Under the pieces are notes generated by a model that did not search any database, was not told where the DNA came from, and saw nothing but the letters and a program-made list of their open reading frames with translations. 64,000 bases of DNA, from positions 2,356,001 to 2,420,000 of the forward strand of contig CP048838.1 in assembly GCA_012317185.1 (NCBI GenBank). Direction: 5' to 3'. The translations under genes were made by a program, and so were the position numbers. The number at the start of each line of letters is the position of its first letter. Positions within the stretch are counted from its first letter, which is position 1. This stretch comes from [Clostridium] innocuum. Lineage in GTDB: Bacteria; Bacillota_I; Bacilli_A; Erysipelotrichales; Erysipelotrichaceae. Of this stretch, positions 17,490 through 25,620 are shown one piece after another.

Positions 17490-18116
17490 ATGAGAAAAAC
17501 TTATGGTTATGTCCGAGTTTCCAGTCAGGACCAAAATGAAGCTAGACAATATCTGGAATTATTGGACATGGGAATTGACAAAAAGTATATTTACATGGAT
17601 AAACTGAGTGGTAAAGATTTCAATCGGCCTGCGTATCATAAGCTTGTCTATAAGAAACTGAAACAGGGGGATCTGCTTGTCGTAAAAAGTATCGATCGTC
17701 TTGGCAGAAACTACAATGAGATTCTGCAGGAATGGAAATACATAACCAAGGACAAAAAAGTGGATATCAAAATTCTGGATATGCCGCTTCTTGACACTGA
17801 TCAGAAAAAAGATCTGATTGGCACTCTGATTGGGGATATCGTATTGCAGCTGCTCAGCTTTGTTGCGGAAAATGAGCGTGTGAATATCCATCAGCGACAG
17901 GCTGAGGGAATCCGTGCAGCGAAAATGCGTGGTGTGCGGTTCGGCCGGCCAAAAATCGCATTACCGGAGGACTTCGAGGAGATTGTGTATTTATGGCAGC
18001 AGGGGGAGCTGCAAAGCAAGGAGGCAATCGCTATTTCCGGTTTGAAATATTCAACCTTTTATAAGAAGGTCAAGGAGCTGGAGGACGGTAAGCTGAATTC
18101 TGAGACATCAAGATAG
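17490..18116 (+). CDS. Serine site-specific recombinase (resolvase/invertase family)
   Basis: A 208 aa recombinase. ATG 17490 is chosen because AAGGAG ends seven bases before it; ATGs at 17472 and 17484 are in frame. The N-terminal catalytic domain has YGYVRVSSQDQNEARQ (nucleophile Ser at 11 or 12) and VKSIDRLGRNYNEILQEW, the DRLGR motif of small serine recombinases. The C-terminal part GVRFGRPKIALPEDF plus a helix-turn-helix (about 165-200) binds the crossover site. It is an orphan: no transposon, integron or invertible gene set is visible next to it. It could act as a resolvase or a promoter invertase at a distance. Confidence 0.85.
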   Translation: MRKTYGYVRVSSQDQNEARQYLELLDMGIDKKYIYMDKLSGKDFNRPAYHKLVYKKLKQGDLLVVKSIDRLGRNYNEILQEWKYITKDKKVDIKILDMPLLDTDQKKDLIGTLIGDIVLQLLSFVAENERVNIHQRQAEGIRAAKMRGVRFGRPKIALPEDFEEIVYLWQQGELQSKEAIAISGLKYSTFYKKVKELEDGKLNSETSR

Positions 18117-18146
18117 CAGCTTTGCGTAACAAGGAAAAGGGAAAAG

Positions 18147-18179
18147 AAAACAAGTCCGTGAAACGCAAGGACTTGTTTT
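18147..18179. terminator. Bidirectional terminator between convergent genes
   Basis: Stem AACAAGTCC (18149-18157) / GGACTTGTT (18169-18177) flanked by A and T runs. It serves the recombinase gene (plus) and the DUF2207 gene (minus). Confidence 0.75.
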
Positions 18180-18189
18180 TTTGATAGGC

Positions 18190-20094
18190 TTACCAGCTTC
18201 CGCCGCCTCCGCCGCCAAAGCCTCCACCGGAGAAACCGCCTCCAGAGAAGCCTCCACCGCCAAAACCGCCAAAGCTACCTCCGCCGCTGCCGCCTTTTGG
18301 TGCCGGAACGTATGTAGCTGCAGCTGAAATATCATGAAAGCAGTAATGGAAATGATTCCACCACAGCATAGTGGTAAAAACACCTGTGGAATCATAGCCC
18401 TGATACCAGTTTGGTGCTGCCACCGCAATTGTTTCGAATTTTTTAACCCAAACATCACTTACACCAAGAACATACGCGTAAGGAAGAATGGAGAAAAATG
18501 CATAGGGATCATCCTTTGCAAGAAGCTCCAGACGGTCCTTCTCACAGGTTAGGATAAAATCCTTCAGACCGAGAATCTGTCCCAGCCAGCGCGTGCCCTG
18601 CTCACTGCGCTTGTCCATGAATATCATGATCAGAATCAGTAAAATGGTAATGACGGCATGAAGCAGTACCGCCCACATACTTCCGCCTACCAGCAACTGC
18701 AAAACAGCATTCACGGCAATCAGAATTCCATTCAGAAAGACCATAAGGCACATAACCAGCACAAAAGTCGGCTTCTTCATTACATAACGCTTACGCATGA
18801 TAATAATCCATGGGATACAGGATGCCATCAGTAGCACGGATGGAATAACATAGGGAATTGCGAATAAATTCATTTCGTACTTGGCCTTTGCACTGAAGAA
18901 GGATAACAGCAAGCCCGGAAGGCCAATCAATAGGATCATAATCACTTGAAGTACCACAGAGGTATTCGTAAATATGCGTTTCTTGGGATCTTTGTTAAAA
19001 TAATTCCGCAGCATGCTTTTGGCACTGGCAAGCCCTCTACGCACTTCTTCATTCTTCATTCCCTCTTCCCTGACGATGGTTTCATAAAGAAATATAGAAT
19101 CAAAAAATGCACGTTCATAGGCATGACTGTTCTCTTTCGTCATATCCTTTAGCTTCTCCAGCTGAAATCCGTCCTTTTCATCATATATTTTTATGAAGCC
19201 GCGATTTGCCCAGTCGATGATCAGAGACAGAATATCCTTATTTTCTACGGTATTATCGATCACATAACCCACACCGGCACTGTCCAGACCATCCGGTGCT
19301 TTAAATTCAACCGTCGCGATGATCTCATCATCCCGTCCGTATTTCCAGAACAGCGAAAGAGCCGCCAACAGCAGTATGCCGGACGCTATACTCACCGGTA
19401 TGGAATAATCCTTCGGTTTTGGATAAATAAAATATCCGTTTGGCAGATTAACCTTTATGGTTGCACTTTCATTGGACAAAAGAAGCCTGCCGGTTTCTCC
19501 CTTGATATGCAGCTGATCCACCTCATGTGTGAGGTTCGTTGTCGTTTCCCCGAAAGCCCCGCTGTAGGTAAACACCGCATTTTCATCAAAAGCCTTCGGC
19601 ATTTTTATGTCATAGGACAAATGACGAATCTGAGTATCAAAGCCGGATGCAAGATTCCAATACAATGCCTGCGCATGGTTACTCAAATCCAGATCCTTCG
19701 TCTTTACATGATAAGAAATCTCATACTTCTGTTCCCCGTATACCGTCTTATCCGGATCACCGAGCTTAACAACCACCGCATCAGCGTTGCCCTCAAGAGA
19801 GCAGGTTCGGTTACAGGTTACTTCACTGACCGGAAAATAATAGCTCTTCTTTTCCAGCTTTCCATCCACAGACCACTCCATATCATAGGAGGTTGGGATA
19901 TTACGAAAAAATCCATGCTTTGCTTCTGTAAAATTCAGCACATAGGTTTCTGTAATGTCAATACCACCATCCTCATGTACCTCCATAGACACATGCAGAT
20001 CATCAATAATGAAAGCCTCCTGCGCATCCACCGGTATAAGCGTTGCCGCAAACAGCAAACAGCAGACCGCAATCCATCGTTTAATTTTTTTCAT
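18190..20094 (-). CDS. DUF2207 domain membrane protein
   Basis: A 634 aa protein starting MKKIKRWIAVCCLLFAATLI at ATG 20094. A signal peptide (cleavage near VDAQE) is followed by an extracytoplasmic DUF2207 domain (about 25-240) with ITETYVLNFTEAKHGFFRNI, a typical opening for this family. A helix (about 245-263), a cytosolic region, three or four further helices (about 395-500) and an acidic-aromatic stretch follow. The C-terminus is the family's Gly/Ser/Phe-rich tail (FGGGGFSGGGFSGGGFGG, ending GGSW). Function is unknown; the family is regularly found next to LemA, as here. Confidence 0.8.
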   Translation of the reverse strand: MKKIKRWIAVCCLLFAATLIPVDAQEAFIIDDLHVSMEVHEDGGIDITETYVLNFTEAKHGFFRNIPTSYDMEWSVDGKLEKKSYYFPVSEVTCNRTCSLEGNADAVVVKLGDPDKTVYGEQKYEISYHVKTKDLDLSNHAQALYWNLASGFDTQIRHLSYDIKMPKAFDENAVFTYSGAFGETTTNLTHEVDQLHIKGETGRLLLSNESATIKVNLPNGYFIYPKPKDYSIPVSIASGILLLAALSLFWKYGRDDEIIATVEFKAPDGLDSAGVGYVIDNTVENKDILSLIIDWANRGFIKIYDEKDGFQLEKLKDMTKENSHAYERAFFDSIFLYETIVREEGMKNEEVRRGLASAKSMLRNYFNKDPKKRIFTNTSVVLQVIMILLIGLPGLLLSFFSAKAKYEMNLFAIPYVIPSVLLMASCIPWIIIMRKRYVMKKPTFVLVMCLMVFLNGILIAVNAVLQLLVGGSMWAVLLHAVITILLILIMIFMDKRSEQGTRWLGQILGLKDFILTCEKDRLELLAKDDPYAFFSILPYAYVLGVSDVWVKKFETIAVAAPNWYQGYDSTGVFTTMLWWNHFHYCFHDISAAATYVPAPKGGSGGGSFGGFGGGGFSGGGFSGGGFGGGGGGSW

Positions 20095-20234
20095 TGTTGT
20101 TTCCCTCATAAGAACATGTTGTTGCATGTTTTTCCAAGCGCGCCTTTATGCCGCTTTTCAGCTCACAGTTGTGCATCTGCCTTCAGCTGTTGCACATACT
20201 ATGCAGCCGGATACCGCCTTATTTTTCAAAGGAT

Positions 20235-20258
20235 AAAAAGGAATAGCTGTGCTATCCC
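20235..20258 (-). terminator. Intercistronic hairpin/terminator after lemA
   Basis: Minus-strand stem GGGATAGC / GCTATTCC with an ACA loop, then five T. It starts at the lemA stop codon and precedes the DUF2207 gene, so read-through or a separate promoter would be needed for the latter. Confidence 0.6.
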
Positions 20259-20259
20259 T

Positions 20260-20811
20260 TTAAAACTGTACCTTTACGTTTTCACGCTGGGCAGCATCCT
20301 CGATTTCATACAGCGGCTTCTTCGTCTTATGGAACATGCCGGCAAGCAGATTGCTTGGGAACATTTCCACAAGATTGTTGAATTTCACACATACTGCATT
20401 ATAGTATTTACGTGAATTTGCAATTTCAGATTCGATATTTTGCAGCTCGTTCTGCAGCTGTGTAAAATGCTGATCCGCCTTTAGGTTCGGATACTGCTCA
20501 CTGATGGCATACAAAGGCCCCAGCATAGACTGAAAATTCTTCTCGGATTTGATTTTTTCATCCAATGACTGCGCATTTACAGCAAGATTTCGCGCACTGA
20601 TAACCCTTTCCAGTGTCTCTGATTCATGCTTTGTATAGCCCTTGATGGTTTCCACCAAATTCGGAATCAAATCATAGCGCTTTTTCAGGTATACATCCAT
20701 CGTAGAAAACGCCTCTTCCACTTTATTCTGCAGCTTTACAAATTTATTATAGGTTGAAATAACCCATAGCAGAATGAGCACGACTACAACAGCAATAATA
20801 ATCATTATCAT
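20260..20811 (-). CDS. lemA: LemA family protein
   Basis: A 183 aa membrane-anchored protein. An N-terminal helix (about 2-18) is followed by YNKFVKLQNKVEEAFSTMDV and YLKKRYDLIPNLVETIKGY, the diagnostic LemA core, and later by ENFQSMLG-like and FNNLVEMFPSNLLAGMF helices. LemA has a four-helix cytosolic bundle of unknown biochemical role. The start at 20811 is supported by GGAGGGA. It is encoded just upstream of the DUF2207 protein, a recurrent pairing. Confidence 0.93.
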   Translation of the reverse strand: MIMIIIAVVVVLILLWVISTYNKFVKLQNKVEEAFSTMDVYLKKRYDLIPNLVETIKGYTKHESETLERVISARNLAVNAQSLDEKIKSEKNFQSMLGPLYAISEQYPNLKADQHFTQLQNELQNIESEIANSRKYYNAVCVKFNNLVEMFPSNLLAGMFHKTKKPLYEIEDAAQRENVKVQF

Positions 20812-20931
20812 AGATATTCCCTCCTTTTATTAGCTAGATTATACCATAGAAGACATAGCTTCACCAGAAATTCTTTTCTCACGGCGTATTTCCATAAAAG
20901 CTCCTCTTCCTCGCTATACAAAACACAGATA

Positions 20932-20956
20932 GAAAAAAGACCGGAAACCCCGGTCT
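20932..20956 (-). terminator. Terminator of the ROK-aminopeptidase operon
   Basis: Minus-strand stem AGACCGG / CCGGTCT with a GGTTT loop followed by six T; it overlaps the aminopeptidase stop codon. Confidence 0.8.
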
Positions 20957-22187
20957 AGAATACAAAATTTCCCTGTTCAAAGACGGCTACCTCGCACCCG
21001 TCTTCACAAACTCCGGTTATTTTCATGTCCGGACTGCCAAACATGAAATCCACGTGGGTCATGGAATGATTGGCCCCTGCTTCCTTTAGCTGATCCTCAC
21101 TCATATCGACACCACCTGCAACATTCATCGGATACGCATCTCCCAAAGCTAGGTGACAGGAGGCATTTTCATCAAACAGCGTATTCAGAAACAGAATACC
21201 GCTCTTACTGATTGGAGATTCGTAAGGCACCAGAGCAACCTCACCTAGATAACAGCTTCCCTCATCGAAATGAACGAGCGAGGACAGTGTGTCATATCCC
21301 TTCTCGGCGCCAAAATCAATAACCTTTCCATCCTGAAAGAGAAACCAGAAATCCTCAATCAGCGTTCCGTTATAATCCAGCGGCTTTGTGGCAAACACCT
21401 TGCCATTTACCCCGGTTTTCTTCGGCATCGTAAAAATTTCCTCCGTTGGCATGTTTGGATTAAACTCTACACCGGCTACTGTTTTTTCACTTCCTCCGGC
21501 CCACAGGTGATTTTTAACAAGCTCTACCCATAAATCCGTACCCCCTGCATTTTCAAAATGCAGCTTCTGGAAGCGATGCGTATTTAAGATCTGCTCCCTG
21601 CGTGCAAAATTTTCCTGCAGATCGATCCATTCCTGAATTGGATCATTCTCTGCCTCAACATGTACAGCACTGAGGATTCGATCCCACAGTTCCTCTACAG
21701 CAGCCTCTTCGCCCTCGAATTCAGGGAAAACCAGATTCGCCCATTCCCTATTCGGAGCCGCGACGATGCACCACTGTGTTTTATTCATCATGGTATATGA
21801 CTGCAGTTCTTTTCCCGCCTTCGCCATGGCCAGACGTGCCTTGCTGATTTTTTCAGCATCCGCATCCTTTAAAATGCCGGGAATATCACTGATGATATGC
21901 AGAATGCAGGCTCCTTCTTTCATATAATCCAGTTTGCAGTCGATCTGCCAGGGCCGTACTGTACACAGGGTTTCCTCGTCCTGATACTGATAATGCTGCT
22001 TGGAAACGTAATCATCCTTATAGAAAACGAGTACCTCCTTTGCCCCTGCCTGATATGCTTCTTCCACACAGGCGCGTGTCATCTCCAGCGCTTCCACGGA
22101 GGTATTGATAATCAGCGTCTGTCCCTTTTGCAGGTTAACACCCTTGCGCACCGCAAGCTTTGCATATTTCTGTAAACGTGCATCCAT
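20955..22187 (-). CDS. Aminopeptidase, family M29 (AmpS/PepS type)
   Basis: A 410 aa metalloaminopeptidase; the length is typical for M29. It begins MDARLQKYAKLAVRKGVNLQ with the family's QKGQTLIINTSVEALEM strand. Later blocks include GVEFNPNMPTEEIFTMPKK, LGEVALVPYESPISKSG, FDENASCHLALGDAY and NHSMTHVDFMFGSPDMKI, which carry the Glu, His and Asp ligands of the co-catalytic metal site. It removes N-terminal residues from peptides in the cytosol. It lies four bases downstream of the ROK kinase gene in an operon that ends at a strong terminator. Confidence 0.93.
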   Translation of the reverse strand: MDARLQKYAKLAVRKGVNLQKGQTLIINTSVEALEMTRACVEEAYQAGAKEVLVFYKDDYVSKQHYQYQDEETLCTVRPWQIDCKLDYMKEGACILHIISDIPGILKDADAEKISKARLAMAKAGKELQSYTMMNKTQWCIVAAPNREWANLVFPEFEGEEAAVEELWDRILSAVHVEAENDPIQEWIDLQENFARREQILNTHRFQKLHFENAGGTDLWVELVKNHLWAGGSEKTVAGVEFNPNMPTEEIFTMPKKTGVNGKVFATKPLDYNGTLIEDFWFLFQDGKVIDFGAEKGYDTLSSLVHFDEGSCYLGEVALVPYESPISKSGILFLNTLFDENASCHLALGDAYPMNVAGGVDMSEDQLKEAGANHSMTHVDFMFGSPDMKITGVCEDGCEVAVFEQGNFVF

Positions 22188-22191
22188 TTTC

Positions 22192-23097
22192 CTACTCCTT
22201 TACGTATGCCATCGGCAGCATAGCTGCACCAATAATCCCCGGTTCATCCAGCTCAGCCTCCATAAACACCACAGTCTGCATTCCCTTATGAATCATATTA
22301 CGGAAATAATTCTCCATCTTATCGAAGAATACATCCTTGCCCTTCATAACACCGCCACCAACGACAAAGACCTCCGGATCCACAACGTGCGCAATCTGGG
22401 AAAACATCACTGCCAGATCATACGCCACCGCATCACAGATTTCCAATGCCTTGGCATTTCCCTTGCGCGCCAGATCAAACACATCACCGGCATGCTGAAC
22501 AGCATCTTCACCAAACGCCGCTTTTCCCTTACGGGTAATCGCCGTACCGCTTGCTTCATTTTCTACGGCTCCGACATTCAGATAATTCACCTTCTCACGG
22601 TTTCTGTCAATAATCAGATTGGCAATTTCCCCGGCATGTCCGTTTCTTCCGGCGATCACCTTCTGATTGACAACCAGAGCACCGCCAATGCCCGTGGAGA
22701 TCGTAACATAGTAAACGATATCTTTTCCTTTTCCAGCCCCCTGCAGTGCCTCTCCCATACCGGCAACATTCACATCATTATCCAGGAATGTCGGTACGTG
22801 GAAATGCTCTTCAATTCTGGAGGCGATTGGATACCCCTCAAATCCCGGCAGATTGGTAGCCAGAATCATCTTGCCGTTTTTCGTGTCTACAGGACCCGGC
22901 ACACCCATGCCAATACCGGCAACTGCTTCATATCCTTCAATACGTTCGATCATGGATATGATTTTACTAACTACCTGCTCCACACCTTTGCCGATTTCAG
23001 TAGGTTCCTTTACAATTTGCAGGATGGCACCTGTTTCATCAACTTTTGCCACTCTGACGTTTGTACCGCCCAAATCAACACCAATATACGTTTTCAT
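22192..23097 (-). CDS. ROK family sugar kinase (glucokinase-like)
   Basis: A 301 aa ROK protein with the N-terminal phosphate loop MKTYIGVDLGGTNVRVAKVD, the catalytic FLDNDVNVAGMGE segment (general base Asp), TISTGIGGALVV, and the C-terminal VVGGGVMKGKD adenosine motif. Family members phosphorylate glucose or N-acetyl sugars. The usual ROK zinc signature (GH...CxCGxxGCxE) is missing: the region reads NGHAGEIANLIIDRNREKVN with no cysteines. The SD GGAGG is ten bases from the ATG and lies inside a hairpin (23097-23153). Confidence 0.85.
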   Translation of the reverse strand: MKTYIGVDLGGTNVRVAKVDETGAILQIVKEPTEIGKGVEQVVSKIISMIERIEGYEAVAGIGMGVPGPVDTKNGKMILATNLPGFEGYPIASRIEEHFHVPTFLDNDVNVAGMGEALQGAGKGKDIVYYVTISTGIGGALVVNQKVIAGRNGHAGEIANLIIDRNREKVNYLNVGAVENEASGTAITRKGKAAFGEDAVQHAGDVFDLARKGNAKALEICDAVAYDLAVMFSQIAHVVDPEVFVVGGGVMKGKDVFFDKMENYFRNMIHKGMQTVVFMEAELDEPGIIGAAMLPMAYVKE

Positions 23098-23153
23098 AAA
23101 AAAGCTCCTCCTTTAAGACTTGTCTATATTGTATCATATCTGAAGGAGCTTTT
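23097..23153. terminator. Hairpin between the Tad-like operon and the ROK gene
   Basis: Arms AAAAGCTCCTT and AAGGAGGAGCTTTT (minus orientation, one bulge) are followed by T residues. It can act as terminator of the Tad-like operon; the right arm contains the SD of the ROK gene. A possible -10 (TACAAT) for the ROK gene lies in the loop. Confidence 0.55.
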
Positions 23154-23173
23154 CCTTAAATATAACAAATTTC

Positions 23174-23494
23174 TCAGCGTGCACTGCTCTCCTTCACATA
23201 TGTTTTTTCGTAATGAAAAAACGGCATGCGGACACTGCCGGAGGTTATGATCTGATAAATTCGCAAATCATCCTTCACCCCCCTGTTTTCAATACGGACA
23301 TCGTAATTTGCCGCATGTGTCAGCTGATCGATAACTGCAGGCGAAAAATCACTGCTTTCCAGTTCATGAACAACTCCGTAATGAAAATCATTGAGCTTGG
23401 CAATCTGCATCTGCGCTGACATCACGTTGATAAACAAAACACAAACAAAGGTTAGAAATATCATTGATAATGCACTTGTGATACTAATTTTCAT
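23174..23494 (-). CDS. Pseudopilin-like small anchored protein (last gene of the Tad-like locus)
   Basis: A 106 aa protein: one N-terminal helix (about 8-27, SMIFLTFVCVLFINVMSAQM), then an extracytoplasmic domain of about 80 residues. The layout (short N-terminus, one helix, small polar domain) is that of TadE/TadF-like minor pilins, and resembles the protein at 26878-27261. No class III prepilin peptidase motif is obvious. The assignment rests on layout and position in the cluster; I do not recognise the family by sequence. Confidence 0.5.
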   Translation of the reverse strand: MKISITSALSMIFLTFVCVLFINVMSAQMQIAKLNDFHYGVVHELESSDFSPAVIDQLTHAANYDVRIENRGVKDDLRIYQIITSGSVRMPFFHYEKTYVKESSAR

Positions 23495-23503
23495 AATACC
23501 TCC

Positions 23504-23902
23504 TTAATCCACCAACACCTGAATGTGCTTCACACTCTTCATTCCCAGGGAATTACGGACGACACATCGAACCGTATACACTCCCTTTTTCATCGGGTTT
23601 ACCTGCCCGTAAAATTCCAGCTTTTCACTGATATCACCATCCATATGGTCAATCGCCCTCACATGATCCCTGATCTGATAGCTGCTGCCCTGCGGTATGC
23701 GCTGATTCTGTGCAAGTATCTGTGGAAAGGAATGCTCCAGCAGCATCTGATTGATGTGCAGCTGCGTATTCTCCATCTGTTTACTTTCCTGTTCCATATA
23801 GGTCTTTGCACTCAGGCTCCATCCCCCGAATGCGGAAAAAACGACCGTAATGATCAGAATCGTAACCCAGACGGGTACGCTGATTCTGACTGCATTTTCC
23901 AT
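23504..23902 (-). CDS. Anchored Ig-like (DUF5011-type) surface protein of the Tad-like locus
   Basis: A 132 aa protein, ATG 23902 overlapping the preceding stop as TAATG. An N-terminal helix (about 9-28, PVWVTILIITVVFSAFGGW) is followed by a spacer and an Ig-like domain. The Ig-like domain is recognised by VRAIDHMDGDISEKLEF and KKGVYTVRCVVRNSLGMKS, the 'DGDIS...GxYxVxxxVxNSxG' pattern of DUF5011/HYR modules. It shares the opening MENA with the 53 aa protein of the same operon. A surface or pilus-tip role is an inference. Confidence 0.6.
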   Translation of the reverse strand: MENAVRISVPVWVTILIITVVFSAFGGWSLSAKTYMEQESKQMENTQLHINQMLLEHSFPQILAQNQRIPQGSSYQIRDHVRAIDHMDGDISEKLEFYGQVNPMKKGVYTVRCVVRNSLGMKSVKHIQVLVD

Positions 23903-24030
23903 TAGAACAGCCTCTCCAGCAGTCTGCTGATGACATCCGTGTACATTGCAAGAGACAGCATTGCCATAACAGAAAAAGCACAAATCAGTTCTACCATCAG
24001 TTCCACACTTTCTTTTACTGTCGTATCCAT
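23902..24030 (-). CDS. Tiny one-helix membrane peptide (42 aa), pilin-like
   Basis: A 42 aa peptide starting MDTTVKESVELMVELICAFS at ATG 24030. It has an acidic N-terminus, one helix (about 13-32) and a short basic-tipped tail. It sits one base after the previous tiny gene and overlaps the next by TAATG. It aligns with its neighbour (24032-24145): T-x2-E-(T/S)-V-E-...-L-(L/I)-C-A. Position in a Tad-like operon and size suggest a Flp-type pilin or a platform accessory peptide, but there is no family match I can name. Confidence 0.5.
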   Translation of the reverse strand: MDTTVKESVELMVELICAFSVMAMLSLAMYTDVISRLLERLF

Positions 24031-24031
24031 A

Positions 24032-24145
24032 CTAAACTCCCAGCAGCGGCATGGACGTAAACAGATAATAGAATACCGTAAGCATGGCACTTGCACAAAG
24101 CAGCATCACTACGACCTCAACAGCCGTTTCTGTCGCATGTTCCAT
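24032..24145 (-). CDS. Tiny one-helix membrane peptide (37 aa), pilin-like
   Basis: A 37 aa peptide beginning MEHATETAVEVVVMLLCASA; its ATG overlaps the tadC-like stop as TGATG. One helix spans about residues 9-30. It is similar in pattern to the 42 aa peptide encoded right after it (Glu-rich start, then a Leu-Cys-Ala-containing helix), so the two look like an ancient tandem duplication. Such tight packing on both sides supports that it is translated. Function unknown; a Flp-like pilin subunit is one guess. Confidence 0.5.
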   Translation of the reverse strand: MEHATETAVEVVVMLLCASAMLTVFYYLFTSMPLLGV

Positions 24146-24837
24146 CAGCTCATGATCAGCTGGGATAAAATCAAAGATACAAAAAACATATACATACAGG
24201 GAACACTCATCATGATCATTGTCAGCGTATCGGCTGTAAAGAGCTCGCTGCGATAACGTCGCTCGCGCTTATCCCTTTCAATCCTCGAAAGGGCTTTTGT
24301 AAGTGCTGCTATCTCATATTTCAATTTATCCTTCGAAAGACTGCGATATTCATACAGCTTCATCATGATATCCCGAAATCCATCGATTTCATACATGGAT
24401 AGAAAATTTAGATAAGCGTCTTTATCGGAATGATCCAGCGTAATCTGCTGTATGAAGCACTCCAGATCCGGTTTGAGAATTTCCGGTGCAGAAGCATAGG
24501 AGAGTGAGATTGCATTATAAATATTGTTTTCTCCAATCAATGCATATAACGTGTTAACCCAAAGAATGATGGCATCACTGATCTGTCTGCAGCGCTGATT
24601 GTGTCGAAGCCTGAGCCACAGCCAGGGCAGCTTATAGCCGCCATAGGTAAAGCCTACGGCACAAACTATGCAGACAGGAAGCGAAGAGCGTTTTATAACC
24701 GTCAGCAGCACCCCTATCGGTCCCATAAAAAGCATGAAAGCAAAGCGTATGAGCGAATAACGCCATTCCTCTTTATGTTCAAGCAGATAGCCGTATCGCG
24801 TCGTATCATGTGTCATCCATTGCATAACCTGATTCAT
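24145..24837 (-). CDS. Tad/type II secretion platform protein, TadC-like
   Basis: A 230 aa membrane protein in the TadC position. A hydrophobic N-terminal segment (about 30-75) is followed by a cytosolic helical domain (about 80-195: AIILWVNTLYALIGENNIYNAI, ...IALTKALSRIERDKRERRYRSELF) and a C-terminal helix (about 203-227). The order 'helices, T2SS-F-like cytosolic domain, helix' and the adjacent TadB-like and CpaF-like genes support a role as an inner membrane platform protein. Assignment is from context and layout; the sequence is divergent. Confidence 0.6.
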   Translation of the reverse strand: MNQVMQWMTHDTTRYGYLLEHKEEWRYSLIRFAFMLFMGPIGVLLTVIKRSSLPVCIVCAVGFTYGGYKLPWLWLRLRHNQRCRQISDAIILWVNTLYALIGENNIYNAISLSYASAPEILKPDLECFIQQITLDHSDKDAYLNFLSMYEIDGFRDIMMKLYEYRSLSKDKLKYEIAALTKALSRIERDKRERRYRSELFTADTLTMIMMSVPCMYMFFVSLILSQLIMS

Positions 24838-25620
24838 TTATTCATCCCTCCTCAGCCATTTCTTATTCACCAGCGACATATAAACCACCAGAAACAAAAG
24901 CATCAGTATCTCAAGCTCAAGAAATGTAAAAAGCTGATACTGCGCATTTTCAATAATGCCTGCCTGCACCTGCGCATCCTGATAGGCAAGTACGGAGTAT
25001 ACACTGATGGCAAAGGAAAGTACCGTCATGAGGAAAAACATATATTTGGCAGATTTTTTCTTTTTCTGAAACATAAGCATGCTGTTTTTCCAGCCATCGT
25101 AATCAATCAAATCCAAATTGTAATAGACAGAATCCCCACCCTGCTTCTCTCCGGTTATGAGCAGTGAGTGCAGTCGCTTCAAATAGGTATTTTCGTAGGA
25201 CTCCTCTATGTAGCCAAGTGCTTTGGCATACTCTCCGCTGTCTTCGATTTCCATAACTGCACGATGAATGCACACGGACATTTGCGAATCATCCGCAAAC
25301 AGATTGCAGGTTTCCTTCAGCGCTGTATTTAACTTTCCGTATACCTTGAAATACATGCGCATTCCTTCAAAGTAATGACAGTATTCCTCAAAGCGTTTTT
25401 TCTCACTTTGATAGATAAAATAAGAGGAGATCACTGCCGGTAGCAGCAGCATTAACGTTGCGATTACCACACATGTATACAGCAGCTGCAGCCTTTGCAT
25501 ATAACAGATTGCCCCCACACATAAACAGGCACCGCCGATGGTAAGCAAAAGATCCCTTTTGGAATAAGCACAGCCATAGGTTTCTATCAGCGGCTTCTTT
25601 GTAAAGCTATAGGTTTTCAA
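24838..25620 (-). CDS. Tad/type II secretion platform protein, TadB-like (TTG start)
   Basis: The upstream frame is open for 84 more codons, but those lie inside the ATPase gene. A TTG at 25620-25618 stands seven bases after GGAGGG and gives a 260 aa protein (MKTYSFTKKPLIETYGCAYS). Helices occur near residues 24-60 (LLLTIGGACLCVGAICYM... and LLLPAVISSYFIY), then a cytosolic helical domain, then a helix pair near 190-250. It overlaps the ATPase by 14 bases and abuts the TadC-like gene. Together these are expected to form the pilus or secretion platform. Confidence 0.6.
   Translation of the reverse strand: MKTYSFTKKPLIETYGCAYSKRDLLLTIGGACLCVGAICYMQRLQLLYTCVVIATLMLLLPAVISSYFIYQSEKKRFEEYCHYFEGMRMYFKVYGKLNTALKETCNLFADDSQMSVCIHRAVMEIEDSGEYAKALGYIEESYENTYLKRLHSLLITGEKQGGDSVYYNLDLIDYDGWKNSMLMFQKKKKSAKYMFFLMTVLSFAISVYSVLAYQDAQVQAGIIENAQYQLFTFLELEILMLLFLVVYMSLVNKKWLRRDE

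Noticed and set aside
22105..23250. Long plus-strand open frame (381 codons) opposite the ROK kinase and aminopeptidase start
   Set aside because: It is antisense to two well-supported genes, has a His/Ile/Cys-rich shadow composition and no recognisable domain or ribosome binding site.
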